From positions 1 to 64,000 of the forward strand of contig JABANN010000052.1 in NCBI GenBank assembly GCA_013115125.1: a stretch of 64,000 bases of DNA, read 5' to 3'. Each line of letters starts with the position of its first letter. Position 1 is the first letter of the stretch. The notes under the pieces are model-generated. The model was not told the DNA's origin and made no database searches. It saw nothing but the letters and a program-made list of their open reading frames with translations. Below, piece by piece: positions 42,286 to 58,161 of the stretch. The DNA is from Perkinsus olseni. Lineage: Eukaryota > Perkinsozoa > Perkinsida. The position numbers and the translations under genes were made by a program.

Positions 42286-44736
42286 ATGGTCAGTACTCCG
42301 GTGTGCCAGTTTTGATTTCCTATGGTAGTAGTCTCCCCTCGGCAACGTTCGCCGAGCAGGCTGACCGAAGGGAACGATCCAGGTAGTGAAAGTTAACGGT
42401 GGCGGTCGTCTGGTGGGGACTCGCTGTTGTCAGCCGCTGCTGCTGCGTACAGCCGACTACTGGAAAACTTCATGTCCCCGGATTTCGATGTGGCTACATT
42501 CGTACGGGAGATGGTAGCCAACGCTGAGAACAAAGGGAGTGGCTCTCCTAGTGGAGGTACTACCACCAGGGTGGGTCGGATGCGGCAGTAACTCTGATTG
42601 TGTAGAAGCTGAACGGGGGTGCATGAGAGAACGAATCAGTCTTGGGTACTCAGGTGGTAGTCCTCGAAGGAGAAGTCAGTCTGGTGGCGGCGCTGTGGCG
42701 GTGAGCTCGCCATCCTATCCGCCTGTTGCAGCTGCTGTTACCTCGTCAGGCCGTGATAGCGCAGTTGGACCAGGCGATATTCACTGTGGACGAGCAACTG
42801 CGGAGTAAAGTAGCAGACTGCTACGATCAGCTCCTGCTTAACGATACGACGGGTATGGAATGCCGATTGAACATGAGAGGCATGGCTAGTGTTTCAGACC
42901 TCGATCGGGTTGATGGAGAGCTGAGACAAGTCCGAGAGTCGGTTGCCGTGTTGAAGGCTACACTGGACAATGTGCGAACAGAAGCAGTGACTCCGTTCAG
43001 AGTTATAAAGAAGAGGTATCGCCACCGGGGATCGAACCAGAGTCACTGGAACGGAAGAGAGAGTTCCCAGGTTGGACACACTAGAAAGAGCACAGAAGGC
43101 AGCTGCTTTGGTACGGAGCACTCAGAAGCTGCTGCTAGGAGTGCGTAAACTGAGGATGCAGATGCAGGCCGCCAGCGCTGAGAGCGCCTCGGCTCTAGAT
43201 GGTGAGGAGTCTGGTGATATTTACTAGACTGTAAATCGGGTGATCAACAGAGCCTCGGGGATCGACTAGAGTAGAAGTAAAGCGGGAGGCGTACCATCCC
43301 ACCAGGGCTCAACTCGCCCTCGCCCACCAGGGAATCTCCGTACGAGCAGCGCATACCTTCAGGCCGGCCGATTCTGGGAACACACTCGGCGAAGGCTGCC
43401 ATTTTGGCCAACGGTCTGGAGACGTGTAAGGCCGCTGTCGGATGACGATGAATTGGGTCTTTTGCCTCTTCTACCTTTGAGACATGTCTAGCAACTTCGG
43501 TGCTCTGACATGATTTCAGCTCAACTCTTTAGTGATCCTTATCAGTTGTTCCTGTCATTCAGCATTGCAAGCGGACACTCTCGGACGGCTACCTGCAATC
43601 TCCAAGGAAGTCGCCTTTATCCATCACAGCTCCTCAGCGCTACGGAAACACGCTTCGGAGGTACTAGCTCTGGCGGTTATCGGGGTAGGAGTTGTTCAGT
43701 CGCTCACCCTCAGGCTCTGATGGCGGGCCTGGAGCCTGACGCTGGTTCTCCAGTCAAACAGCAGGCGCTCCTGATGTCCGCTGTACAGGTCCTCTTTGAG
43801 CTAGGTAGGCCACTGTACCCCTGACCGATTGCCTCAGTAACCTTGCAGGTTGCCTTTCCACAGAGAGTGTATCGTGTGCTGCCGCGGTTGTATCCAATGT
43901 GGACGCGTACGCTCTGCAGGTGCCAGGAGAGGTAAAACCGGGTGTATTTCGTAGCCTTTCAGTCCATCCGCTGAGCTCAAACCTTTCAGAGCAGCGCTCA
44001 AGGTGATATAGTTAACGAGGAGCAGTTTTGGAGAGTAGCGGAGAAGCTTGGCGAGGCCATAGTACAATTTGGAAGGCCTGTTAAGGTGAGATATTGGTAA
44101 AGCGAGTTTCTGTCGGTAGCTCTGCTGTGCACGGCATGTGACATTCCGAAGAGTACAGTGACAGACCGTGCATACAACTCGTATGAGTGCTAATAATGAG
44201 TGCGCGATGTGTCATGTTATTTGGGGGGCTGCGTGGTTGTGAGGGGTTCGTCCTGTCCTTAGATGCTCGACGAGCTCGTACGACTCGGCGTTGACCCGCT
44301 AACGCAAAAGCACTTCATCTCGTCCTTCCAAGGACCTGAGCCCCAGCCGATTTTCCGAGCTGCATGGGACGCCATTGCTGGTGGACTCGCAGTCAAACGC
44401 TTGAAGCACGCTCATACCACGAATCGAAATTTACGGGGCGGGAAGGCAAGTTCGCTGCGTGGCCATTGATCTCATCCAAGAACTCTTTGTGACTGCATCG
44501 TTCACACCCTACAGGTGACCTGTAACAGGTCGTTCTATGTGTTCCGTTCCTGCCTCAGGTGGATCTCAATCGGCTGCGGTCAGTCGTGATCAGCGGTCCC
44601 CTGAAGTCTTTGCGTCGAAGCACTCGTGCGTCGAGGACGGGGCAAACTCGGTCGAACCCCGACGGGGCAGGGGACGACAGTGCGTATTTTTCTTCAATGG
44701 AAGAAGCATTAGGACTATCAAGTGTGCCTTCCAAGT
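42286..44736 (+). CDS. COG5: Conserved oligomeric Golgi complex subunit 5
   Basis: COG5 is a tethering-complex subunit for intra-Golgi retrograde vesicles. The first recognisable exon reads YSRLLENFMSPDFDVATFVREMV, the COG5 'FL...FD...Y' opening. Next are AVIAQLDQAIFTVDEQLRSKV, SVSDLDRVDGELRQVRESVAVLKATLD and a Gln/Ala helix LERAQKAAALVRSTQKLLLGVRKLR, matching the N-terminal coiled coil of COG5. Later exons (ILANGLETC, FWRVAEKLGEAIVQF, LVRLGVDPLTQKHFISSF) are less conserved and run to a TGA at 44734-44736. The chosen start (ATG at 42286, splicing from A|GTACTC to about 42432) is in phase but speculative. About ten exons; several 3' joins are unsolved. Confidence 0.65.
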
Positions 44737-45028
44737 GATTCACTGTTTCAGAGAGGCAGCTCTGCGTTCATCAGAAGGGGTTGGGTGGGTGAATCGTGGA
44801 TCGTACGAGATGGTCTGCGCTCTGGTAGAGTAGAGCCTAGTCCTGGCCTGATGCTCAATGATCCTGGAAACCGAAGCAGCTGTATCGCGACGGGAACTGG
44901 GCGGCATTATACTGAGAGGTTTATGAAATGTGAGAGTTGCCGTATCTAATAGCATTCGGAAGATTGTGTTTGAACCATTAGATTGTGTCTTTTGAAACAA
45001 ACAGATGCGAGGAACAGGTGTGTATAAG

Positions 45029-45102
45029 TACTCTGAGCGGGACTTGAACCCGCAACCTTTGGATTAGAAGTCCAACGCTCTATCCGATTGAGCCACCAGA
45101 GC
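45029..45102 (-). tRNA. tRNA-Arg (TCT), copy 1
   Basis: Minus-strand cloverleaf of 74 bases: acceptor GCTCTGG with TCAGAGT (G1-U72 and G7-U66 wobbles), D arm GCTC/GAGC, anticodon stem TTGGA/TCCAA with loop CTTCTAA (anticodon TCT), T arm GCGGG/CCCGC with loop TTCAAGT, discriminator A. It lies between COG5 and SRP54. A near-identical second copy is at 52864. Confidence 0.93.
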
Positions 45103-45163
45103 CATGATTTTATGCTGGCTCGATCGAGGCAGGCGTGCTCAGCATTTTTGTCACAAATTCCAA

Positions 45164-48188
<3,025 letters not shown>

Positions 48189-48481
48189 GCGGCTTCGCTC
48201 CGCCAAGTCTCGTCGTCGCGGAGCATTGGATGCCTGCGAGCTGGACAAGATGCGCAAGATGTAGGGCTCATTTCACGTATCTGAAGTCTCCTGCCGTCTC
48301 GTTGGTCAATTACTTGGGCGTTATTACTTCGGGGTGTTCGGTCTCTCCCGATCGCGCCAGCCCTCCGGCAGCTCACCACGGTGAAACATCACCCTTATTC
48401 TGTGTGGATTTCCGTATCGGGTACGCGCAATTAACTGCTTGTAGTTTGTTCGGATCCTCAATCGACCTCTGACAAGACTGA

Positions 48482-51400
48482 ATGCAAAGTCTCCGGACGG
48501 GATCCGTTCGCTCTACACTAGTCACCTTTGGGAGTCTCGTCTTCACCGTAGCGAGTGTTCATGGAGGGGGCTTCTCACAGGACAGGGTAGGAGGGCAGGA
48601 CATGATGGCTGGAGGGCTTTAGGTCTCCTATCAGGCTAGCGATGCTATCGCGGATCAGTGCAGCGGTATCGTCATAGCGGGGGAGCATTCGACGAGAAGC
48701 CAGCTGGCCCAGGCGGCGTCCACCCGAGAGCATCCATATACCTTATGGGTAACCTCGAATGCTGTCTCGAATGCTTCGACTACCTCCGAGGTAGTACCTC
48801 GAACCCCTGCGCACTTGGTCTCCGTTCAGACTATTGGAGAGGACCGAGGGACGTTCTCGAAGCACGCATGCGAGAGAGTTATCGATTCCCCCAGGCGTAA
48901 CAAAGGGCTTCAGTATGAAGTTCTTACTAAGTGTGATGGCTTGTCTACGAAGGCCTACTTCCCAGACGAGGAGGCTGCTGTGGACTTCGCTGTTCAGTGG
49001 GGTCGCCTTCACGAGGTACCGCAACCATTTTGAACCGTAGGGGTTTATGATTGTCGTCTGGTAGTTCGAAGTGGACCCGGGAGTCCTGGGTGACGGGTGG
49101 GTCGACAAAAACCCCTTCTCACGGTTTGCTGTGTTCAAGAAGAAGCTAACAGCTGCTCATGTTAAGTTCGACAGGAGTCGGAGACCAGTTGAAAGGTTCC
49201 TCAAGGTGGCCGTTCGGATGAGCTCTGAGGCCCGGCCAGTATGTATGGATCCTCAGATCGGCAGCAAGACCGGTGTGTACTGCGAGGAGATGACAACCGG
49301 GCCTGTTAGTCACGGGGACAAATGGAAGCTGCGGGTGACGTGCACGAAGGAGAAGTCGAAGAAGACCAAGACCTTCGACATAGCGTTCAAGGACAAGAAT
49401 AGTGCAATGAGCTTGGCTACGATTTGGGGCGGTTGCGCTACTGAAGTGAGCAATTGCGCAGCCCAGAGGCGGTGTTATGACGAGGCTTTCGTTGTTCAGG
49501 TGCCAATGTCTGCTAAGACGACCAAAGGCTCGAGTATCCAGGCCGCTGAACTGCTCGTCAGCCCTGCCACTGGACGCGCTAGGAAGAGGATTATCCGGGT
49601 AGGATACATTGACTGTTGATAGTTTTTTGTTTGCGACTGTGAAAATGAGAGAGAAAATACGGAAATGAGTCGCGGTTGAGAGCCATGGGGATGCTCAACA
49701 CAATCTATTGAAGCGCTCCTGAAATTGAGGAGAGGTTTATTCAACGCTCGGCATGTTACAGCTTCGAGACAAGAAACCGATGACGTGCCGTGCCGTCGCC
49801 GACGTTCTCTACAAGGGTGATGCCGCTGACGTCATAGTGGAGTGTGACAAGGAGATGCTCACGATACCATTCACTGCCTATCAGCGTGCTGAGAGGTTCG
49901 CTGCACGCTGGGGCGGCTTTAAGAAAGTGCGTCGCTCCGCCTTGGGAGGATATAATAGTCGTGAGCAGGTCGATGAGGATGTTGTCGAGAGTTGCCCCAA
50001 GATGGAGATAGCTGGACATGTCGATGATCTCGTCAGAGCCACATCCGATGTGGGCTCGCTGGGAAAGAAGATCATCGCAGGTCGGCTGGAGGTGAGCAGT
50101 TGGGCTGTGGAGGTGGAAGGCACACTGCAGCTCTAGAGACGCGGATGAACACGAGATTGTGGGACAGTTGGGGTCTCATGTGCGTGAATGACTTGGCAAA
50201 CCCCTCACCTCTTGTCGCCAATCGCGAGGACTAGCTTCAGAATGATTCGCACGTCGGGTAGCCTCATTGCGGACGGGGCTCGATTGGCACAGTGCCATCG
50301 TTCAGACTAGCGACGGCTCCAAGCTTCGATGTGACCGTGTGAACGAGCCCGTGTCGTATGAAGGAGATATCGGCAAGTACACTGTGAAGACTAAGTGCCA
50401 AGATCGCACTACTAGAATCATCTGTGACAACGAGGATGCTGCCTGGAGATTCTCGGCCCAGTGGTCGAACTTCCGTGCAGGAGTGAGTTAGATTTTGCGG
50501 CTCTTCCTTCTCCGGAACAGATAGCTCCGCGGCAGAGCGTGGACATCCAGCCTAACTCCCATGATAGGTCTCAACCAATCTGGGTCTAGTAAGCGCCTCC
50601 ACCCGAGTCGAAGTCCACCACAACGGTAAGCTCTTCCCGTTCACTCTTGCTACCGCCAACGTCGAGAGCCACGTGAAGGCGCCTAGCGTTCGAATGCGCT
50701 GGTTGGGGGTAAGCTTCTACTTTCCCTCTCAACCACTCGTAACGTTCTCCTCAGCTACGTTATGCTGGCACATCCATCAAGGACGATCAGGAGCTCTCTC
50801 GGCAGTGGTTCGTGTGCTCGAAGGTGAAGACCATCAGAGAGACTGATGGCGGTACGAGCGACTCTCAGGACAGCGCTGCAGAGGGCGGGTCTCATTCTCT
50901 ACTCAGGTGAATATCATGTCGTTACTACCTGTGGCCTTTCAATCCGTAACCGCACGCCAAGCCCTGAGCACGGTGACAACGAAGTCGCGGTGGTCTTCGC
51001 CAAGAAGGAGCAAGCGACGGACTTCGCCGTACAGTGGGGTCAATACAATCCGGTGGGTCCCCTCTGTGTAAATGCTTCGCTCATCGAGGTGAGTTCAGAT
51101 GAATGTTCGCGATGTTGGCGCTATTTACTCCTCCGAACCGGTGGTGGATGTGGTCACGGCGGCCTACTACCGCGATACGTTATCCGGGAAGAGATCGGGA
51201 AATGCGTTCACTGTAAGGCTGCTGCTCAGCCCCACCTTTCTCGCGCCAAGAGCAGTGTATTCAGACTCGCGACGCTTCTTTCGAGTGCGGTGTGGTATCC
51301 GGAATGGAATACCAGATCGATGGCGACGTCCACTTGCGAACCGAGTGCTCAGGCGAGCGAAATGGCAAGGAACTTGCCCAGGCAGACGTGAGCCGGTGTC

Positions 51401-54400
51401 CTCCAATCCAACGGAATTTTTGTTCGATTGATAGACCCAGCTGATATTGAAGCGTGCTGAGACAGCTGTCAAGTGGGCTGTGAGATGGGGCGGTGTAGCC
51501 AACCCGGAGGTGAGCACATTGTCCTCGGTGAAGTGATGAGCTCTGTCATTCCTCGTTATATCATTGTAGCCAGCCTCGGGTTTCTTCTTCTTTTTCTTCT
51601 TTTGAGCAATAGGAAGTGGCACGGCCACGTGGGCCCTATAGCGGCCTATAATGTTTCCATGAGACAGCAAAATAGACTGCTTCAGTGGTCCTCAGTGGCG
51701 TTTCAACCGACCAGTACACTTTATGAACCGCTCCAGGTGGAGAGCGAGAACCCTAGCTCTAGGTTTCAGATACACATGTCGTCTGAGATGCTTTCTGCCG
51801 CTACAACGGCCGTCGAAGGCCAAGTCACGGGTGTTGTAAGTACCGCGAAGCTAGTGTACGCCTCTACTGGAACACTGCAGAGGAGAGTCATCGAGGTGGG
51901 TTCGCCAGGCCCCATCAGCGTCACATCTCGTTGTCTCAGCTTAGCGACGAGAGCGGAAAAACTTTCGTCTACACATGCGAGGGCGTCTCCTCGGACATCA
52001 CGATGCAAGGATCTACCTATACTGTTCACGTAAGGCATGCTTGTGCTATTCTCTCTGAACCCTGTCTATGAAACTCGCCACCGCCGTACTTATGAGGATC
52101 AAACCGTCTGTGCAGGTGCTATGTGGACCCTCCACCGTCCAGTTAGCTTTCGCGAGTCAAGAGCTTGGAGTCGCTTTTGCTCGCTACTTTGGCGGCATGA
52201 ACAGTGCCAGTGTAAGCTGGCGCCCAAAGCCACTTGAGGGCCGTACACGCTTGACAGGGCATAGCGTCTTGCTATACAGGTCAATTCGGATGCGGAATAC
52301 ATCAGCTCCTGCCGAAATGCTGTAATTGGCACCGGCGGCGTGCACGAGTTGAAGCACGCTTGGCTACGCGAGGATGCGGGGACTGGTGAAGTGAAAAGGC
52401 TCCTAGTGGTGAGAATTATCGCATTCACATCGTTCGTACTGCGACGGTGCAAGGTCCACGGAGAGGAGGAGGAGCTTGGTTGCTCGAATGTGGTGAACCC
52501 TCCACAGTTCGATGACGGTGTTTATAAGATATCGGTCGTTTGCGGCACAAAGCCGGTCACCATTACTTGTACGGACTCTGATCCAGCTGTGCTTCTCGCG
52601 ACTAGGTGGGGCGCCTACCCGCATTTTGAGGTGAGTTCTGCGGACAGCATTTCCCTCAAGGGTTGGACGGAGGTGTCTGAGTTCAGTTTGGAGTCGAACT
52701 CTCCTCTGGGATGTGCTCGAACGCTCGGCTCGAGAACGATGAGGGTTGGACGGTCACTAGGCAGACCGTGTCAATGACGGGAACGAGCAGACGCTTCGTG
52801 GTGAGTCACTGATTGCCAATGTTGATGCTCAAGCGTAGCTGTATCAACTGCGAAGATAGCATGGCTCCGGTGGCTCAATCGGATAGAGCGTTGGACTTCT
52901 AATCCAAAGGTTGCGGGTTCAAGTCCCGCCCGGAGTATATATTAATTTTCGGCTAGGATCGCGCTTCCCGCTGTCCAGGTGGAGAAGGCCGGCATTTCCA
53001 CCAGAGTCACTTGCGATGGGCTTAAGCACAACCCCCAGGTCGGATCCGGTGACGTGGAGATATCCATCGACTGCCATGAGGAAGAATCGGAGACGCCTAA
53101 GAAGGTAAGGCTCGGGCATGGGCCACAGTAAACTTGGAACTGTGTAGTATCTGACCCATGGATATCACCTCATCAAGGGTGGTGAGAATCTGTTCTCAGT
53201 TGGAGCTTCTCTGCAGTACTCCCTCCGACGCCGTCCAGGTCTGCAAGGGGCCTCTATTTGAGAAACAAGATACCGTGGTGAGCTCGGACGTGTCGCTAGC
53301 TGTTGTCGCTCCATCCAGTCATCAGGTGGAGATCAGCAGCAGAGTCCGCAGTGCATGTGACGTCGTCACGGTATCTGGTCGAGCAGCCTTGATGCATTTG
53401 ACCGGGGCGAGCATACAGGACTCAGCTGTCGTTGTTGCTGTAGGAGTCGAACCCCGTTCCTAGCGCGTTAATCTCCATCGAAACTCAGATTGCCGGCGAG
53501 GGCGAGTCGAATACTCGGCAGTTCTCCTGCTCGAACCTTCTCGGATCTCCTGAGATCACAGGGCATCAAACGCTCATCCTTCACGCCAAGTGCGAGGAAG
53601 AAGTCAGTCTTGCAGGGCACGCGGGTTCTTACCTACGTACAAGCATTTCTCAGGTCTTGAACTTCGAATGCAAAGACATGGTCGCGGGATTGCAACTAGC
53701 ATCTTTGGGGCGAATCGATCAGCCAGCTGTAGGCCATTGTTCACCCACACATGCGTGCTCTTGACGCTGTGCCTTTCCCCACAGATCGCTCTCCAGCAGG
53801 AAACTATCAACTCTTGCCCGGAAGTGAGGCAGGAGGGCATCTCGAATGCATTCTCGCTATCTAAGGTGAAACCTGAGTGGCCATGCTTGGTGTACCATGT
53901 GTCGGTTATAGGCCACATACAGACCTAGCTCCGTGAAGAGCTCAGGATCCTTCCATCTGTCCGGCTCAGGCGGGGACCAGAAGCGGTGGCTTACGGTGCG
54001 TCATCCTCTCAATAATGAAGCATGGGGACCGATGTTGCATGTTCTTTCAGGTTACTCTGAAAAACGATGAAGAGCCCGGGTACGAAGACTCTGACTTCTT
54101 GCTCTCCTGCAACGCCGTAGCATCCGTGCCTGAGCCCTCAACTACCCTGAACAGGGATGTCGACAAGTATAAAGTTCTGGTAGAGTGCGATAACGCTGAA
54201 GGGATGGGCGGGAGCACTAAGGTGGAGGTACGTGTAACAAAGGCCGGAAAACTGACTCGGACATTGCTGTTGTTACCAGGTCCTCTGTGACGATTTCCAG
54301 AATGCCATGCAGCTTGCTTCGGTGTGGGGGTCTCTCGAGAGCTCCCACGCGGTAGGTCAGGCTACAGCACAGCTCGGCTTGCCATACTCTCCTCCCGTAG

Positions 54401-55826
54401 GCTAGCATAGAGTTGACAACGCTGCATAGTCACTTGAAGGCAGCGTGGCTCGACAGCGGGAAAGTAGACCTCAGCAAAGTCCGCATGTTCGTCCCGCGCC
54501 CCCAAACTGGTGGAAACAGCCCTACGCAGACGGGCGAGAGTGAGGAAGATAACATCTTGCAGGTGGGCAAAGTCTGGTGCTGAGTCGAGGTGGACTATTT
54601 GGCATTCAGATTGGCCCGGTGTCCTACAAGTGCGACCCCAGAGCTCCTCATCGCGTCTACTTCAAGCAGTTCTTCTACTACGTCACTATGCGGTGCAACG
54701 AATATTCACATGAGAAGGGGAACTCAGGAGAGGCCCACAAAGTCACCCTCATCGCGAATAGCGAGGAAGGTGCCCTCACCATGGCCCGAGCCTTTGCCAA
54801 GCTGGCGGTTGACAAGGTAAGAATGGTCAACCAAGCTCTTGTTCTCGATTACGCAGTGGCGGCATCACTCCATCACAGGTGTGGATCGACCCTACCCTGT
54901 ACTTCGCGGGCGAGGAAGGGGCCGCTATGATCGGCGATACGAAAGCTGACTTGACGAAGGCCTTCATCAACGTCTTCCCAAGGGAGTACGTGCTTGATGT
55001 GAGTCCGTAATGGCGATACGGCGATGAGCAGTCTTATGCACTTGTCAGTTCAATGGTGCTTTCCAATACAGCTGTGACGAAGCTTCCCAGGCGCCGCGGT
55101 TCACCACAGAGAATAAGTATCAAGTCTCACTAACATGCGGTAAGCGTGTTGGCGACGAGGAGCCGGAGCAAAAAGAACAAGTCGTGACCATTGCCTTCTC
55201 CACACCTTCGAAGGCTATTGGTTTCTCCAACGGCTTTGGAGGCCTTCTGTACCACGAGGTGTGCTCACCCGGTTCGGTCCTACGCTGCGAACCGTCCTTA
55301 TCATCAGGTTGACTTCGATCCCAGAATTACTCGCACTGTGAATTACATTGCACCAACACCCGAGCAGCATATGGGGAGAGAGGAGATTTACCCGCTGAAG
55401 CGCGCCACGGTGAAGTTCGACCTCAATGGTCGGCTCACGTCTCGTCGCATCGAGGTGGGCTGCTGCTCAACGTGTTTGTATTGATTAACCCTTTCCCAGT
55501 TCCTACGTGCCGATCAATTCTACGGCAGCGACAACGGCGAGCGCACCTACCATCCTGTTAAGTTCGAGTGCGATGAGAAGCTCATCCTGGACCGAAAGTC
55601 TGATAAGTCTGGCCGCATTCTCGCTACAACACTAACTGCGACGTGTGTCGAAACGTATGGCGGTTTCCACCAACAACACGGCGACAAGGTTAAACTCACG
55701 CTGGCCTTCCGAAGATTCCCCGAGGCCGCCGAGCCGTTCATGAGTTGGTGGCGCGGCAACTTTAGAGCTGTTGATATCCAAGGGGATTCTTCAGCGAACA
55801 GCGCTCAGGTTCCTGGGCTGCTATGA
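48482..55826 (+). CDS. Large secreted modular protein with repeated Cys/'FA..WG' domains
   Basis: No known family recognised. The ATG at 48482 gives a signal peptide (STLVTFGSLVFTVASVHG). What follows is a long series of short exons, mostly phase 0, that repeat one theme: a Cys-containing strand, then 'Y.V...C', then a run of charged residues, then an acidic/Ala stretch ending in an aromatic-Gly motif. Instances of the last motif: EEAAVDFAVQWGRLHE (about 48965), NSAMSLATIWGG (49410), AERFAARWGG (49890), AAWRFSAQWSN (50440), QATDFAVQWGQ (51015), TAVKWAVRWGG (51465), LGVAFARYFGG (52160), PAVLLATRWGA (52585), NAMQLASVWGS (54300), GALTMARAFAK (54765), KAIGFSNGFGG (55215) and FMSWWRGNF (55740). 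Most introns start right after GAG/AAG. It ends at a TGA at 55824. A tRNA-Arg sits in the intron at about 52800-52978. Continuity over 7.3 kb is inferred; it could be two genes. Confidence 0.55.
52864..52937 (+). tRNA. tRNA-Arg (TCT), copy 2
   Basis: Plus-strand 74-base cloverleaf: acceptor GCTCCGG with CCGGAGT (G1-U72), D arm GCTC/GAGC, anticodon loop CTTCTAA (TCT), T arm GCGGG/CCCGC, discriminator A. Compared with copy 1 it differs at three acceptor-stem bases only: T5 to C and A68 to G (compensatory), and T66 to C. It lies in an intron of the modular secreted-protein gene, in the same orientation. Confidence 0.93.
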
Positions 55827-56342
55827 AATATCGAAAAATGACCGGATAGTCCGATGTGAGAAACGTGCTTTTACCAGGTGTTTTATTTCAACTTGCGTAG
55901 TGTATCGAACTGCCGCATGTTTATCAGTTGTTCCGCTCGATCGGATTGTTGCGTTCGCAGTACTGATACGCCTCTCGATTGAATATACTCCTGAGGAGAG
56001 CTTCTTGACAACTTGCCTGATTGCACTGCATGTCAACGCTACAGGAAGTCTCCAAGTGAGCACATCGGCAAGAGTCTAAGACGGAACCGTAAGCGTTGGA
56101 CTATAAACTAACACACTGATACGACATGTCATATTGAATTATGGCTTTGAGGAGAGTGTTTTCTGATCGAAGAGATGGACAACAACGACCTCACTGTCGT
56201 GTACCCACCAATGGTAAGAAACATTCACGTTCTAGTCGTGAATTTTACATCCTATTATTCTATTGCGTAGTGTATTCTACAAAATCACCCTTAAAGCTCC
56301 AAGCTAGCTGATACTATCAACACTACGACATCAATTGACGTA
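55827..56342. other. Intergenic region between convergent genes
   Basis: About 515 bases between the modular gene stop (plus) and the B-box gene stop (minus). AT-richer than the flanks, with short frames only. Likely 3' UTRs. Confidence 0.4.
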
Positions 56343-58161
56343 TCATGCACGCCTGAGATCATCTTTAACATCGGCATCATTCGTGTACGTGGACATGGTA
56401 GAGGCCAACAGGTCATCACTCACTGCAGACGGTGATGCGAACTTGATATGCATCGGCGGGGGTACGTAGAATACCGCACCCTTGGCGCATCTCTTGGCTG
56501 CTCGAGTGTCTAACAAGTCCACGCCGGCACCGTCCTCGTCACTGTCATCCGGGGGATGTAGCACGTCATTGGCCAAACACCGAACAGACTCCCTCGATCG
56601 GAAGTTGTACCTACAACGACATCGAGCGATGCAACCGCCTCTAGCTAGGGTGTCTTTACCAGTAAGGATTCAGCGCTTCGTCATAGAAAAGCATCCAAGG
56701 GGAAAGCGGCTGCGACAAGGAGATATTTCGTTCAATAATCATCGTGAGGGAGTCGATGTTGTTGGCGAAGAGCTTCTTTGAATACGCGGCCTTCCGTAGA
56801 CTGAAGATTGTATGGTTCTGCCTCGCGCCTTTACGGTGTATCCTGGCTGAGCATTCAGTGCACAGGACATCCTCGCACTGCATGCAGATGTACGATGCCT
56901 CGTTGGAGTCGCATTCAAAGCAGAAAGTTGTCATCGGTAGACGAACACAGTGCCTGAGAGGCCTTCCGATATTCATTTCTACCTCAACTGGCTTGTTGAT
57001 TCACAGGCTTACCTCGATCTCTTGCCAGCCTTATGAGTGTTGTGGAAGCAGTCGCTGCAGTAGAGGTCAGCGCATTCCACACACCGGACCGCTGCAGACT
57101 TCACCTCACACTCAGAGCATACGCACTGCTCAATGAAAACCGCTGGGTGGTCTAGCCTGTGCCCAGTCGAGTGCACTGCAACCATGCAAGCGTTGCAGAA
57201 TACATCATGACAGCTGCCACAGATCACGTCACCGAGTGCCGTCTCGCACTCGATGCAGTACCTGAAGGAGACCAACGATACGCCCACTTGACGATGTCTC
57301 CTTCAGAGTTACAGTAGTCCGCTAGGTGAGACCTTCCTCATGAAAGCTGCTCTCTCCAGTGCCAGCTGCACAATGAGCGCATGGACGTCTACCACTGTAT
57401 CCACCGTAACGTGGTGGAGTCCTCCCAAATGCTTCACTGCAAAATACGCTCCTTCCAGCATCTGCTTCACGCGGCGAATCAGATAACTTTCAGTGAGCAC
57501 GTCTATACCAAGGTACTCGAGAAGACGCTCCATGACCTTCGGGTTCGACAGCTAATAACGAGCTTCGCTCCGCTAAAGATGTGCCCAGTCGTCACTACCT
57601 TCCGGACGTCCTTGATGCCGGATATTTGGTGGTAGACAAGCTCCTTGATGAGATAAAGCCGATCCTTCCGCTTTTGCTCCAGCTCCTTCCATTCCAGCAT
57701 CAGCCTCTCTGCTAGAAGACGGTGCTCTTCAACTACCGGGTGATACGACCTGTGTAAAGGGGCGTCCAGGCCCCGTGGAGACAGATGCGTACTTAGCCTC
57801 CTGCGACACGGCGTTAGTATAGGTGAGGTCAGCAACGGAAGGGGAGGGTCGCGAGACCGTACATAGCCAACCGTTGTCTCTGAGCGCGAGCAGGCAGTCT
57901 CGCACAATCCAGTGGAACTGCGTCTGTGACTCGACGTCGATTCCTGAAGGGCGCCAGCCTTCGGCCTAGGGATCTTCAAAGAATACTACCCAAGGCAACC
58001 GACATGGCTTCGATGACATCTGGCTCGAACTGCGTGTAAGACTTCGGGGAGACTTTAGGCTCGTAGCTTGAGTGTGGTCTGGCCGGCACCGGTAGGAGCT
58101 GAGGCAGCTCCGGATCCGAGTGGGTCCGGGCTCGGAGACCAGTAAAGGAGGAGCTCTCCAT
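56343..58161 (-). CDS. B-box zinc-finger protein
   Basis: The ATG at 58161 opens a Ser/Pro-rich start (MESSSFTGLRARTHSDPEL). An exon at about 57750-57950 reads FHWIVRDCLLALRDNGWLCTV, a possible small interaction domain. It is followed by helices EEHRLLAERLMLEWKELEQK and LLEYLGIDVLTESYLIRRVK. Two B-box-type zinc fingers follow: YCIECETALGDVICGSCHDVFCNACMVAVHSTGHRLDH, plus a second Cys-rich finger CVCSECEVKSAAVRC...YCSDCFHNTHKAGK. After an intron comes FCFECDSNEASYICMQCEDVLCTECSARIHRKGARQNH. The tail has an acidic patch (DDSDEDGAGVD) and ends at 56343. These fingers usually mediate protein-protein contacts. No RING is seen, so ubiquitin ligase activity cannot be claimed. I split motifs here into short pieces of longer runs. 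Confidence 0.7.

Noticed and set aside
48482-55826. Assignment to the known WG/KWG beta-propeller repeat
   Set aside because: Module length, Cys pairs and signal peptide do not fit that family; only the WG dipeptide is shared.
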